64,000 nucleotides of DNA, taken from Pseudoxanthomonas sp. CF125 (lineage in GTDB: Bacteria > Pseudomonadota > Gammaproteobacteria > Xanthomonadales > Xanthomonadaceae). Positions 9,511 through 18,754 of this stretch are shown here, piece after piece. Position 1 is the first letter of the stretch. Every line of letters starts with the position of its first letter. The stretch spans positions 558,001 to 622,000 of the forward strand of contig NZ_FNLD01000002.1 in the NCBI RefSeq assembly GCF_900104085.1. The letters run 5' to 3'. The translations under genes and the position numbers were made by a program. The notes beneath the pieces are model-generated. The model had not been told where the DNA came from, did not search any database, and was given only the letters and a program-made list of their open reading frames with translations.

Positions 9511-11290
9511 GGCGTTAGCGGGTAAGGCCCTTCCTCGCTGGCCATTGCTGCTGCTGGGCGCAGCAAGCTTGGCGCTGTTCGCGATCCACCAGACTTACGT
9601 TTCCATCGTGCATCCGTCCGCTCTCTATATGGATTCGCTTAGGCTGCTGTCGCATCTGTACGAGTGGCAACACGGGCGAATGTCGCTGTTGGAAATTTGG
9701 GGCTATGGCGGTTCCTCGCATCGGGGCCTGATCACGCAGCTATTCCTGTATGCCAACGTCAAGTTGTTGTCGCTCGACGTGCTGACCGTCAACCGTATAA
9801 CCGGCGTTGTCGTCCTGGCATTAGGGTTTTCGATAGCAGTGCCTTACTTGCGACAGAATCTGAGAGATCCAGGGCTGTCTTCGACGCGTGCGCGCTGGTT
9901 GCTCTGTTATTTCGCGATCCTGTTCATCGCCTTGGGCTACAGCCCCGCAGGTTTCGAACTGTTCACGCTCGATCTGGGCTTGCCTCTCTGGGTCAAGAAC
10001 TTCTGTTTCGTCGCTTACTTCGCTGCGCACGCTCACCTTCTGCGTTCACCCACGCTTGCCCGCTCTATGACCCTGACCGCTCTCGCGCCTGTGGTGGTGC
10101 TGGTAGTGGGCATGGGATGGTCCTACGCATTCGTGGGCACGGTTGTATCGGTGCATTTTCTGGCGATGATATTGCTGGGAGGCCCCGCGAGAACCTTAAG
10201 CAGCGTCGTTCCGACCCTGGTCGTACTGGTGTCGGGGCTGTTGTATGTAAAGGGTGGCGGTGGGGCTGGCGATGGCGTCACAGGCGGAATGCTTTTCCAG
10301 AAGTTTCCGTCCGCGATCTGGTTGGCCTGTCATTCCATCGGCTCGACCTTCCTCGGTTCCGAAACCGGGACCAGGCTGGGCGTTTCCCATTGGCTGCCGG
10401 GTTTGACGGGGATGGGCTTGATTCTTGCCATGTTTGTGTTCCTGTTCCAAAGCATCCGCCGCCGAACCTGGTCGGGCACGCTGTTGCCGTTGTACTTGGC
10501 CGGATACGGCGGGCTGGTCGCGCTGTCGGTTGGATACGCACGCGGCGGCGGTGGCTTTGACGCCGTAATGGCGTCGCGCTACTACATGGATTTGTACTTG
10601 TTTACCGTGGGCGCTTTCTGGGTATGGTCCGAGCATGCGCTGAGGCAGCGCGACTGGCTGAGCGTGTGCTTGCTTGTATTTGCGCAAGCACTGTTGTTCA
10701 CCGGGCAAATGGCTACGCAATGGGTGGAATGGCATACAGCACCCTATCGCCGGGTGGCGATTGCTGCCATGAATGAGGCGACCCTCAACGGCGTTGCCGA
10801 CGAAGAGGACGCGCGCCTGCTGCAGTCGCCGCTTCCCGACGCCCGTAGAGGCGCCGCCGCGATGCGCAATTTTGGCGTCGGCGTCTTCCACAATCGAGTC
10901 GCGGGCGAATGCGCCGACGAAGGGATCCGCAGGCAAAAGGGCTGGTACCGGGTGGAGAATGGAGCAGTTTGGATGTCGGGAAGTGCGGTGCTAAGTGTTC
11001 CCCGCTGCGAGTGCACGACCGTGGCCAGCGTCTATCTGCCGGCGAGTTTCGCTGAACGTGAGATCGTCGTCCAGGAAGGAGAACTGGAGGTTGCACGGAT
11101 CAATCTCACACCTGGGCAAACGCAGACGATCCGTTTACCCCCTACATTGCGGCCCTCGTTGTTCCGGGTGACCGCTTCGTCGGTGACCGTGCCCAAGCGC
11201 GATCTGGGCACTGCCGATGTCCGAGAACTCTCGGTACTGTGGACTGTGCCATCGTTCGAGTGCGCGGCTCCTGCCGCGCGGACGCCGTAA
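9503..11290 (+). CDS. Polytopic membrane protein with C-terminal soluble domain, possible GT-C glycosyltransferase
   Basis: A 595-residue protein with about ten predicted membrane helices (first at about residues 13-30, last near 395-415), then a soluble ~170-residue C-terminal part containing an ECTTVASVYLPAS segment that looks beta-rich. An acidic residue follows the first helix (SALYMDSLRLL), as in GT-C enzymes that use lipid-linked donors. I cannot place it in a named family. Its position suggests periplasmic decoration or ligation of the glycan. The GTG start overlaps the preceding lipoprotein gene. It converges on the minus-strand arm with only 4 bp between the two stops. Confidence 0.7.
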   Translation: MIEALAGKALPRWPLLLLGAASLALFAIHQTYVSIVHPSALYMDSLRLLSHLYEWQHGRMSLLEIWGYGGSSHRGLITQLFLYANVKLLSLDVLTVNRITGVVVLALGFSIAVPYLRQNLRDPGLSSTRARWLLCYFAILFIALGYSPAGFELFTLDLGLPLWVKNFCFVAYFAAHAHLLRSPTLARSMTLTALAPVVVLVVGMGWSYAFVGTVVSVHFLAMILLGGPARTLSSVVPTLVVLVSGLLYVKGGGGAGDGVTGGMLFQKFPSAIWLACHSIGSTFLGSETGTRLGVSHWLPGLTGMGLILAMFVFLFQSIRRRTWSGTLLPLYLAGYGGLVALSVGYARGGGGFDAVMASRYYMDLYLFTVGAFWVWSEHALRQRDWLSVCLLVFAQALLFTGQMATQWVEWHTAPYRRVAIAAMNEATLNGVADEEDARLLQSPLPDARRGAAAMRNFGVGVFHNRVAGECADEGIRRQKGWYRVENGAVWMSGSAVLSVPRCECTTVASVYLPASFAEREIVVQEGELEVARINLTPGQTQTIRLPPTLRPSLFRVTASSVTVPKRDLGTADVRELSVLWTVPSFECAAPAARTP

Positions 11291-11294
11291 CATG

Positions 11295-11696
11295 TCAAGC
11301 TTTGGGGCGTATCAGCAGCCGAGTCAGAGTGAAGTTGAGCGGCAATGTCACCACGGTGGCAGCCACCGGCGCTAGCTGTTCGCTGAAGCCCATCAGCCGC
11401 ACCCATGCGGTGATGACTGCCAAACCCGCCAGATAGTTGACGAGGTGCACCAAAGGAAACGCTGCGAACCGATGCCAAGACCAACGCGATCCGAAGACAA
11501 AGTAGGTATTGATGGCGAAGCCGCTGAACATTGTTAGCGCATAGCTGGCGGTAAACGCCACGCCATACGGCAACCACTGCAACAGCAACCAGTAGATGCA
11601 GTAGGATAGGATCGTGTTGGCGCCGCCCCCCAGCAGAAAGCGCAAACCTTGAGTACGTAGCGAGCGTTCTGCCGGCGGCGCGGGTTGATTGCTCAT
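11295..11696 (-). CDS. wxcN: GtrA-family membrane protein (flippase-like)
   Basis: A 133-residue protein with four hydrophobic segments and the GtrA pattern (FLLGGGANTILSYCIYW near the N terminus, NTYFVFGSRW in the middle, TLPLNFTLTRLLIR at the end). GtrA proteins are thought to flip polyprenyl-phosphate-linked sugars across the inner membrane for periplasmic transfer. The start is set by a TAATG overlap with the upstream gene. The GtrB-like enzyme at 14393-15376 is its likely partner. The symbol follows the Xanthomonas wxc cluster and is tentative. Confidence 0.85.
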   Translation of the reverse strand: MSNQPAPPAERSLRTQGLRFLLGGGANTILSYCIYWLLLQWLPYGVAFTASYALTMFSGFAINTYFVFGSRWSWHRFAAFPLVHLVNYLAGLAVITAWVRLMGFSEQLAPVAATVVTLPLNFTLTRLLIRPKA

Positions 11697-12553
11697 TATT
11701 CGGTCTTGCGGCGCACTACATCGCTGTAGGCGACCACGCAATGCTTGCCGTCCTCATTCAAGGCTTGGGCGACGATTCGATAGAACTGCTTGTCGGGATC
11801 GTAATCCGGTGTCGAGATGCGGATCATGTGGCGGCGGGCAGGATAGATGGGCGCAAAGAACACCATGCTGCTCTTCAAGAATATCGTTCCCGGACCCGGG
11901 TACTCCTGTCCCAGCAGCCGTGTTAGCCAGCCGCTGAATATCATGCCATGCGTGATTCGGCCTTCGAACCCGACCGACCGCGCGAAGTTGTCGTCGAAAT
12001 GCAGCGGATTCAGGTCGCCGCTCTGGTGGCCGAACTCGTCTACGTCTTGTTGCGAAATCAGGAACTCTCTCTTGAACACCGGCAATGCGGAAGCCGTCAG
12101 GCGCGGCCGCAACAGGCAGGCGTGTTGCAGCTGGCGAGGAATCAGGCCTGCATCGCGCAATAACATGTCGTAGGTCGGAGTGGGGGGCGCCAGCAGGGCG
12201 ATCGGCATTGGCGCCATGCGTCCCAGAAAAGCCGCGAGATGGGATTGCGCGGTCTGCTCATCTACGATCTCGAAACAACCGGCGTGGCCTTGCCAGGCGA
12301 CGCCTTCCGGCAGCGCGATAGCTTCTGGCCATGTGCGATCTCCGGCGCCGGATTGGATGCCGTCGGTGTTGGTGCTCTCCCACCGCAGTACGGCGGCGGC
12401 GGGCACACAGGAGAACCCGAAGCGCTCAAGGCGCTGCAATCGATCCAGTGACGCTGATCTCACCAGTACGTCGTCTGCGCCCGTTTCCAGAATGACCCGC
12501 AGCAGGTCGCGATCCGAGCCGTGATCATCGGTCCAGCGCAGCATTTCCGACAT
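11696..12553 (-). CDS. MaoC-like hot-dog hydratase with N-terminal extra domain
   Basis: A 285-residue protein. Residues about 165-280 form a MaoC-type hot-dog domain with the catalytic SGDLNPLHFDDNFA segment (Asp and His as in PhaJ/R-specific enoyl-CoA hydratases) and RITHGMIFSGWL. The N-terminal ~150 residues are not recognised; parts (LQRLERFGFSCVP) faintly resemble the N-terminal half of the adjacent WecD-like protein. A hydratase in an O-antigen operon could supply a (R)-3-hydroxyacyl-CoA for N-acylation of an amino sugar; that is inference. It is joined to gtrA by a TAATG overlap. Confidence 0.75.
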   Translation of the reverse strand: MSEMLRWTDDHGSDRDLLRVILETGADDVLVRSASLDRLQRLERFGFSCVPAAAVLRWESTNTDGIQSGAGDRTWPEAIALPEGVAWQGHAGCFEIVDEQTAQSHLAAFLGRMAPMPIALLAPPTPTYDMLLRDAGLIPRQLQHACLLRPRLTASALPVFKREFLISQQDVDEFGHQSGDLNPLHFDDNFARSVGFEGRITHGMIFSGWLTRLLGQEYPGPGTIFLKSSMVFFAPIYPARRHMIRISTPDYDPDKQFYRIVAQALNEDGKHCVVAYSDVVRRKTE

Positions 12554-12600
12554 GCGTTATCGAACTCCTTCGAGAAGTTGTGAATCGGGAACGAGACGAT

Positions 12601-13569
12601 TCAAAGCACGCGCCGCAACACGTGCTCGCCCTTGCCAAAATGATAACCAAGCTTTTCCCAGCATCGGATGACCGCGTTATTGGTCAGTTGGGTGATGAGG
12701 AACGAGTGTTCCGCACCGATATTGCGCAGATGTTCGTCCAGCTCGGAGATAATGCGCACATACCAGCCTTTATGCCGTGACGAGACCGCGCTGAGAACAG
12801 GCTGTGCGAGCCGCAGACCCCAGCCTTCCCAATGCTGGCGGTGGTACTTGGCGGTGCAGAACGCTTCGGGCTCGGGCACGTCCGGAACGATAGTGGCATC
12901 GGCGAACCCGTCGCAGATCGAAGCTTCAACCCATCGTTCCATCAGGCGATCAGCGTCTTCCGTGGTGATCTCCGGATCAGCATGGAAACGATCGAAATGA
13001 TTCACCATCGTTCGTGCGCTGCGGGCCAGGCTGGGGACATCCTCTGGCATCGCCAGTCGAACGGCGTGACGTTCTCCTGGTCCAGCACTCAATGGGCGGT
13101 GGTAGTAACAGCGCGTTTCTATCAATTCAAAGCCGGTCTGATGCAATGTGCGCAGAGCTGGCAAGTCGGTCGAAGGCACGACCGAGAAAACGTAGTCGAT
13201 GCCGTGCGTTGCCGCCTGCAGCAAGGTTGCCTGCAGCGCGGTGCGGCTGACCGAGACGTCGGCGCGCAAATCCTGCGCGTGCCCCGGCTGGACGACGGCA
13301 TTGAGGCGGGCGATGCCACGGCCGAAGAACTGCGAGTCCCACGGCAGGCGCTCCATCAGCACCCAGCGCTCGTCGTTGCCAGCGCCGCAGGTGAAGCGCA
13401 AGTCATCGGACGAGGGCAAGGGACGCAGCAACTGATGCAGATGGACGTCGAGATCGTAATCCGCGTTAAGCCCGCGAATGAACGCATGAGGTCCGCTCAT
13501 GCCAGTGCGCTTGAGGAGGCCGACGGCCTGGTCCGCGCTCAAGGTTTCCATCAGGAGCTGAGCGCTCAT
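12601..13569 (-). CDS. GNAT-family acyltransferase, WecD-like
   Basis: A 322-residue protein with the WecD-type N-terminal signature LPWDSQFFGRGIARL (about residues 74-88) and a C-terminal GNAT fold ending in ITQLTNNAVIRCWEKLGY. WecD acetylates the 4-amino group of dTDP-fucosamine. Here the substrate is probably the amino sugar made by the WxcK-like aminotransferase, or a related dTDP-amino sugar. The acyl donor may be acetyl-CoA or a longer acyl-CoA. The start overlaps the wxcM stop as ATGA. The 47-bp gap to the MaoC-like gene shows no terminator. Confidence 0.78.
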   Translation of the reverse strand: MSAQLLMETLSADQAVGLLKRTGMSGPHAFIRGLNADYDLDVHLHQLLRPLPSSDDLRFTCGAGNDERWVLMERLPWDSQFFGRGIARLNAVVQPGHAQDLRADVSVSRTALQATLLQAATHGIDYVFSVVPSTDLPALRTLHQTGFELIETRCYYHRPLSAGPGERHAVRLAMPEDVPSLARSARTMVNHFDRFHADPEITTEDADRLMERWVEASICDGFADATIVPDVPEPEAFCTAKYHRQHWEGWGLRLAQPVLSAVSSRHKGWYVRIISELDEHLRNIGAEHSFLITQLTNNAVIRCWEKLGYHFGKGEHVLRRVL

Positions 13570-14396
13570 GCTCCGCGCACCTTTCGGCTGAGCTGGACGA
13601 ACTCACTGTAGTCGCGAATGTACTCCTGGGCATCGTAGTACTCCGAAGCGAAAACCAGGAGCACCGCATCGGGCGAGTATTTGTACTGGATTCCCCAGGT
13701 CAAGGGCGGCAGATGCAGACCGATTTCGGGGCCGTCCAGCAGGAACTCCTGGCGCGTGAACCCGTCGTCGGCCACCACGCTGCAACTACCGTGCGCGGCG
13801 ACCAGGAATTGATGGCAGGTACGGTGCGCATGTTCGCCGCGGATTTCCGCATTCGGAACGCCAAAAACCATGAAGTATCGTTTTGCTGCAAACGGCACCG
13901 ACCGTTCGAACTCGCCAACGGTCAAATTTCCGCGCAAATCGATGACTTTGGCCAGCCGACTGATGGTGACACCCTTCACCTGGGTATCCAGCCGCCCGGG
14001 GTGGCTGGGCGGCGCGGGGCTCGGCTGCAATTCCGTTTCAGTGGCTGGGGTTGTGGTGTAGCCGACGATCTGTGCGGGGTTGCCGGAGACGATCGCGTAA
14101 GGCGGAACAGCGCGGGTGACCACCGCCCCTGCCTGGATTATCGCCTCGCGGCCGACCGTCACGGCGGCGGCAATGGTCGCCGCCGCCTGCACCTGCACGC
14201 CTTCTTCGATCCGAATGATCTCGCTGCACGAACCCGCGTCTAGAACTGCGCCGGCGCCAATGTACGAATCAGCGCCGAGCATCGTGCCGTCGCCCACTAT
14301 CGCGCCAGCAAGCACGCGTACGCCCTGGCCCACCACCACGTCTCTGCCAATCAGCGCGCTCTCGGCTATATCGTTCGCTTTCGGCAATTCCATCAT
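13566..14396 (-). CDS. wxcM: WxcM: hexapeptide acetyltransferase fused to sugar 3,4-ketoisomerase cupin
   Basis: A 276-residue bifunctional protein. Residues about 1-120 are a left-handed beta-helix built of hexapeptide repeats (LIGRDVVVGQGV, MLGADSYIGAGAVL, IIQAGAVV) typical of sugar N-acyltransferases. Residues about 145-270 are a cupin with RGEHAHRTCHQF, matching the catalytic histidines of FdtA-type dTDP-4-keto-6-deoxyglucose-3,4-ketoisomerase. Together with WxcK it would make dTDP-3-acetamido-3,6-dideoxy-D-galactose (Fuc3NAc). The linker is Pro/Thr-rich (about 122-140). The start overlaps the previous stop (ATGA). Confidence 0.9.
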   Translation of the reverse strand: MMELPKANDIAESALIGRDVVVGQGVRVLAGAIVGDGTMLGADSYIGAGAVLDAGSCSEIIRIEEGVQVQAAATIAAAVTVGREAIIQAGAVVTRAVPPYAIVSGNPAQIVGYTTTPATETELQPSPAPPSHPGRLDTQVKGVTISRLAKVIDLRGNLTVGEFERSVPFAAKRYFMVFGVPNAEIRGEHAHRTCHQFLVAAHGSCSVVADDGFTRQEFLLDGPEIGLHLPPLTWGIQYKYSPDAVLLVFASEYYDAQEYIRDYSEFVQLSRKVRGA

Positions 14397-15376
14397 GCAC
14401 CCACCTCATCCAAGGCAACCTGTCTCGTCCGCGGATACTTTTCGATAAGCATAGGGATGCTCAGCGGTCGCTGTTTAGTATTTTCGTAGGCGCGCCAGGC
14501 GTAGTTGCCCACAAGACCCAATCCGAAAGCGTTCAATCCGCCGAAGAAAAGCAGAGTCAGCATGGTGCCCGTATAACCTGGTACTGCTACAAGGCCCAAC
14601 AACTTGGCTATCAGCACCAGCGCGCCCATCGCCATGGAAGTGAGCAATCCAGCGAGGCCGACGGCCAGCAGTATGCGAATGGGTGCATCGGTGAACGCGA
14701 AGACGCTATCCATCAGATAGGTCAGTTTCTTTCGGAACGTCCACGCGCTTTTTCCGTGTTGGCGTTCAGTGCGCGAATAAGGCACGAAAATGCGGCGACC
14801 CCCGATCCAGAACAGCAATCCAAGCAAACTCCCGTTGGCTTCGGTGAGGGTCAATAGCCGCTCCAGGAACTGACGAGTGACCGCGAACACATCGACGCCG
14901 CCCACCGGGACGTCCCGTTGCACGAACTTGCGATAGAACCACCAGAACAACGCAGCGGACATGCGCGTTGACAGGGGGTCCTGGCGGGCCTCGCGTACGC
15001 CGAACGCGATATCTCCTTCGCCCGCGCTTAGACGCTGAAAAAATTCGAGGACCAGCTCGGGCGGCTCCTGCAGGTCCGCGGCCATAACGGCGGCGAATTC
15101 GCCCTGGGCGTGCAACAGGCCTTCGCGAATTGCGGCGAAGGAACCGAAGTTGCGCGACAGCAGGATCAGCTTTGCATCCAGGCCGCTGGCGGGAAGTTCG
15201 TTGCGTAACCTCTCGTGGCTGTCGTCAGGACTGCCGTCAACGACGAAGATCACTTCCAGGCGACCGTCCAGCCCCGCATCCAGGCGAGCGACCGCACGGA
15301 CTAGGTCATGAATGGACCCCGCGTTCCGGTAAACCGGGATGACCAACGAGAAGTGCGGTTTCAGAACTGGTTGCAT
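14393..15376 (-). CDS. wxcO: GtrB/ArnC-like polyprenyl-phosphate glycosyltransferase
   Basis: A 327-residue family 2 glycosyltransferase with N-terminal FSLVIPVYRNAGSI and VVDGSPDDS, an AADLQEPPELVLEF (DxD-region) segment, the HGKSAW motif common in this subfamily, and two C-terminal membrane helices (about 230-290). Such enzymes charge undecaprenyl phosphate with a sugar that GtrA then flips. It overlaps the aminotransferase gene by 16 bp. The symbol is assigned by analogy with the Xanthomonas wxc cluster and is tentative. Confidence 0.83.
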   Translation of the reverse strand: MQPVLKPHFSLVIPVYRNAGSIHDLVRAVARLDAGLDGRLEVIFVVDGSPDDSHERLRNELPASGLDAKLILLSRNFGSFAAIREGLLHAQGEFAAVMAADLQEPPELVLEFFQRLSAGEGDIAFGVREARQDPLSTRMSAALFWWFYRKFVQRDVPVGGVDVFAVTRQFLERLLTLTEANGSLLGLLFWIGGRRIFVPYSRTERQHGKSAWTFRKKLTYLMDSVFAFTDAPIRILLAVGLAGLLTSMAMGALVLIAKLLGLVAVPGYTGTMLTLLFFGGLNAFGLGLVGNYAWRAYENTKQRPLSIPMLIEKYPRTRQVALDEVGA

Positions 15377-16467
15377 GCGTCGATTACTCGCTGGACTTCC
15401 TCATCGGTGATCTCGGGGAAGCACGGCAACGTGATGACGGTCTCGCAGAGGGTTTCCGTCACCGGCAAAGTGGTCGCGAGAAATCGCTCGCCGAAGCAGG
15501 GTTGCCGATGGTCAGGAATTGGATAGTGGATCTCCGACTGGATGCCCGCTTGCTGCAGATGCGACTGCAAGGCAGCGCGCTCGGAGGTCCGCGCGACGTA
15601 AAGATGGCCGACATATTCCTGCCCGGCAGGAGCACTCAAAGCAATCCTTCCGTTGTGGATGTTGGCGGAATAGCGATTGGCGACGGCTCGACGACGCTCG
15701 TTCCAACCATCGAGTAAGGGCAACATGCATCGCAACATGCCGGCCTGAATTTCATCCAGACGACTGTTGCGACCGCCAGCCAGAGCATTCGTGTACTTCT
15801 GGGACCAGCCATATTGGCGCAACTGGCGCAGGCGATCGGCGAGCGCCGTATCCCGACAGACCACCGCACCACCGTCACCAAGCGCACCCAGGTTCTTCGT
15901 GGGGTAGAAACTAAATGTGCCTATGTCGCCGAAGGCTCCCGCCTTGCGGCCGTCCACTGAAGCGGCGCCATGGGCCTGCGCACAATCTTCCACTACCGGC
16001 ACGCCGGCACGCCGACACTGTTCGACTAAGTCTTGGATATGAGCGAGTCGGCCATACAGGTGGGTCACAACGACCGCTTTCAGCGGCTGCGCAGCCAAGG
16101 CAGCGGCCAATGCGGCTGGGTCCATGGTGGCCTCATCGGCCAGTACATCAATGAAGACAGGCTCGCCGCCGCAAGCCGTTACCGCAGTGGTGCTGTACAT
16201 GGCCGCATTGGCCACCACGGCGACGCGATCATGCTCGCGAATACCCAGCGCACGCAGTGACAACTCCAGAGCATCGGTGCCGTTAGCCATGCTCACGCAG
16301 TGTTCGACGCCGCAGTATCCGGCAAACTCGGCCTCGAACGCCTTCACGTTGGGACCCAGGACAAAGTACCCGCTGCGGATGACTTCGTTGGCCGCGTCAG
16401 TCAATTGGCCCTCGATGGCCTCGATATGGCGACGAAGGGAATTGACTGGAACTACTTCTATAGGCAT
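15361..16467 (-). CDS. wxcK: DegT/DnrJ/EryC1 sugar aminotransferase, WxcK/FdtB-like
   Basis: A 368-residue PLP-dependent aminotransferase. The Schiff-base lysine lies in SFYPTKNLGALGDGGAV (about residues 183-199). The N terminus (PVNSLRRHIEAIEGQL, then RSGYFVLGPNVKAFEAEFA) and the conserved NGTDALELSLRALGI are those of FdtB-like enzymes that aminate dTDP-3-keto-6-deoxyhexose. It should act immediately after the WxcM ketoisomerase domain. No rmlA/rmlB is present in the window, so the dTDP-4-keto intermediate must be made by genes elsewhere. Confidence 0.88.
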   Translation of the reverse strand: MPIEVVPVNSLRRHIEAIEGQLTDAANEVIRSGYFVLGPNVKAFEAEFAGYCGVEHCVSMANGTDALELSLRALGIREHDRVAVVANAAMYSTTAVTACGGEPVFIDVLADEATMDPAALAAALAAQPLKAVVVTHLYGRLAHIQDLVEQCRRAGVPVVEDCAQAHGAASVDGRKAGAFGDIGTFSFYPTKNLGALGDGGAVVCRDTALADRLRQLRQYGWSQKYTNALAGGRNSRLDEIQAGMLRCMLPLLDGWNERRRAVANRYSANIHNGRIALSAPAGQEYVGHLYVARTSERAALQSHLQQAGIQSEIHYPIPDHRQPCFGERFLATTLPVTETLCETVITLPCFPEITDEEVQRVIDACNQF

Positions 16468-16512
16468 TACATGTCCTTATTGAACTTTGCGCTGGGCTTT
16501 ATTTGCCGGACA

Positions 16513-16920
16513 TCAACACTGGGGGCCGGCTACGCGGAGTTCTGCGAGCACTCTCTTGCTGGAGGGTTCGATCACGCGAAACCGTGAGCCCGGTCGCGTC
16601 CAGGGGCCTGTCTTGGCTTCACCCTCGACGCCGCCCGCCGCGAACAACTTGAAATCGCTGCCGTCGCCGGCCCAAATCTCGATCGTTGTAATCGCAGGTA
16701 TTGCCGATGCATCCCATTGTACGACGGCTTCCACAGCAGGATCGCACTGGGTCATGCGGGATGGGCTCACCGTCAGCTTTATCGCGTTATTGGTGGAAGC
16801 GACATTCCCCGCAGAATCTGCACTGGTGTCTTCCACAGGCACAGAAGCTTCGGTTGGGGCAGCGTGGCGCTCGCAGGCGCCCAAACAGAGCAATAGCAGG
16901 ACTATCAGTCGTCGTTTCAT
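16513..16920 (-). CDS. Small lipoprotein of O-antigen locus (paralogue of the one at 9.1 kb)
   Basis: A 135-residue lipoprotein with a basic N terminus, hydrophobic core and lipobox CLGAC. GGAGA precedes the start. Its C-terminal ~90 residues share an ordered pattern with the 147-residue lipoprotein at 9067: a cysteine, then VVQWDAS, a G-rich segment, TGPWTRPGS, and a final Leu-rich strand ending in a cysteine near the C terminus. Function unknown. It lies 40 bp after etfA and 45 bp before wxcK on the same strand, so it may be cotranscribed with either. Confidence 0.75.
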   Translation of the reverse strand: MKRRLIVLLLLCLGACERHAAPTEASVPVEDTSADSAGNVASTNNAIKLTVSPSRMTQCDPAVEAVVQWDASAIPAITTIEIWAGDGSDFKLFAAGGVEGEAKTGPWTRPGSRFRVIEPSSKRVLAELRVAGPQC

Positions 16921-16960
16921 CTAAAGTCTCCAGCGAGGATTCTTGGATTGCGGGCCCAGA

Positions 16961-17899
16961 TCAAAGCGCGCTTTCCAACTCAGGCAGCAGCTTGAACAAG
17001 TCGCCCACCAGTCCGATATCCGCGATCTCGAAAATAGGCGCCTCGGCATCCTTGTTGATCGCCACGATGGTGCCGGCGTCTTTGATCCCGGTTAAATGCT
17101 GGATTGCACCACTGATGCCAATCGCGACATACAGCTCCGGAGCGATGATCTTGCCCGTCTGCCCCACCTGCATTTCGTTGGAGCAGTAACCAGCATCGAC
17201 CGCGGCGCGCGAGGCGCCCACCGCAGCGCCCAGTTTGTCGGCAAACGCATAGATGATCTTGAAGTTCTCCTCCGAGCCCACGCCGCGCCCGCCGGAGACC
17301 ACGCGCTTTGCGCTCTGCAGGTCGGGGCGATCGGATTTGCCGGCAGCCAGTCCGACGAAGCGGGTGTGTCCGGGCAGGGCAGCTTCGACCGAAACCGCTT
17401 CTACCGTTGCGCTTCCGCCCTTGGCCGCTTCCGGCCAGGAGGCAGTGCGCACAGTTGCGACCACAGGATGCTCGGTGGGCGCTTCGACGGTGATAATGGA
17501 GTTGCCGGCGTAGATCGGGCGCTTGAAGGTGTGGCTGCCTTCCACCGACATCACGTCCGAAACCTGGGCGGTGCCCAGCAGGGCGGCCACGCAAGGCATC
17601 AGGTCCTTGCCGAAGGTGGTGGAAGGGCCGAACACGTGCGTGTAGCCCGCCGCCAGCTTGACTATCTGGGGTGCCAGCACCTGAGCAAGGGCGTGTGCAT
17701 TGGCCGGGTTGGCCACTGCCAGCACCTTGGCCACTCCAGCGATCTGCGCGGCTTCGGCGGCGACGGCGGCCGGATCGGCGGCGAGCACGGCAATGTCGAT
17801 GGAATCGGGCTTCAGCGCCAGCGCGGCGCTGACCGTCTTGGCCGTGGCGGCGTTGAGTTTGCCGTCCAGGTGTTCGGCGATGACCAATACCTTGCTCAT
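16961..17899 (-). CDS. etfA: Electron transfer flavoprotein alpha subunit
   Basis: A 312-residue FAD-binding subunit. The C-terminal half carries the family's FAD site: [40 protein letters not shown] and [21 protein letters not shown]. With EtfB it accepts electrons from acyl-CoA dehydrogenases and passes them to ETF-ubiquinone oxidoreductase, encoded in this window at 23.8 kb. It joins etfB by a TAATG overlap. Its place beside the O-antigen genes matches the known wxc-etfA boundary of Xanthomonas. Confidence 0.96.
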   Translation of the reverse strand: MSKVLVIAEHLDGKLNAATAKTVSAALALKPDSIDIAVLAADPAAVAAEAAQIAGVAKVLAVANPANAHALAQVLAPQIVKLAAGYTHVFGPSTTFGKDLMPCVAALLGTAQVSDVMSVEGSHTFKRPIYAGNSIITVEAPTEHPVVATVRTASWPEAAKGGSATVEAVSVEAALPGHTRFVGLAAGKSDRPDLQSAKRVVSGGRGVGSEENFKIIYAFADKLGAAVGASRAAVDAGYCSNEMQVGQTGKIIAPELYVAIGISGAIQHLTGIKDAGTIVAINKDAEAPIFEIADIGLVGDLFKLLPELESAL

Positions 17900-18645
17900 T
17901 ACAGCAACCCCTTCTGCTTGAGTGCGGCGACCAGTTCGGCCGCGTCCTTGACCATCACGCCTTTGCCGCGCTTGGCGGGGGCGGCGTAGTGGGTGGTCTT
18001 GAGGGTGTCGCCGCTATCCACACCCAGATCGGCGAAAGGAATGCTTTCCAACGGCTTGCTCTTGGCCTTCATGATGTCCGGCAGCTTGATGAAGCGCGGC
18101 TCGTTGAGGCGCAGGTCGGTGGTCACCACGGCCGGCAGATCTACTTCCAAGGTTTCCAGGCCGGCGTCCACTTCGCGGGTCACGGTGGCCTTGCCGTCGG
18201 CGATCTCAAGCTTGCTGGCGAAAGTGGCCTGCGGGCGGCCCCACAGCGTGGCCAGCATCTGGCCGGTCTGGCTGGAATCGTCGTCGATGGCCTGCTTGCC
18301 CAGGATCACCAGGTCCGGTTGTTCCTTTTCCACCAGCTTGAGCAGGGTACGGGCAGCGGTCAGCGGCTGGATCGGCCCATCGACGACCACATGGATGGCG
18401 CGGTTGGCGCCCATGGCCAGGCCATTGCGCAGGTGCGCCTGGGCGTCGGCAGGGGCGATGGTGGCCACGATCACCTCGGTGGCGATGCCCTTGTCGCGCA
18501 GGCGCAGTGCTTCTTCCAGTGCGATTTCGTCGAAAGGGTTGGCCGAGAGCTTGACGCCTTCGGTGACCACGCCGGAACCATCCGGTTTGACCTGGACGCG
18601 GACGTTGTAGTCCACCACGCGCTTGTAGGCGACGAGAATCTTCAT
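17899..18645 (-). CDS. etfB: Electron transfer flavoprotein beta subunit
   Basis: A 248-residue protein starting MKILVAYKRVVDYNVRV, with the conserved NPFDEIALEEALRL segment and the LGKQAIDDDSSQTGQMLA signature of EtfB. It binds AMP and forms the heterodimer with EtfA for electron transfer in fatty-acid and amino-acid oxidation. It is the first gene of the etfBA pair. The 109 bp upstream, before the ATP-grasp gene, contain no obvious terminator. Confidence 0.96.
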   Translation of the reverse strand: MKILVAYKRVVDYNVRVQVKPDGSGVVTEGVKLSANPFDEIALEEALRLRDKGIATEVIVATIAPADAQAHLRNGLAMGANRAIHVVVDGPIQPLTAARTLLKLVEKEQPDLVILGKQAIDDDSSQTGQMLATLWGRPQATFASKLEIADGKATVTREVDAGLETLEVDLPAVVTTDLRLNEPRFIKLPDIMKAKSKPLESIPFADLGVDSGDTLKTTHYAAPAKRGKGVMVKDAAELVAALKQKGLL

Positions 18646-18754
18646 CCTGCGGGAATTCCTGAGGCTGGAGGGGGAGGCCCGGCATTGCGGCGGCTGGCCG
18701 AGAGCAGATCGGGGATTTTACCGGTCGGGGGCGGGCCGTGCGAGTGCGTACGGT

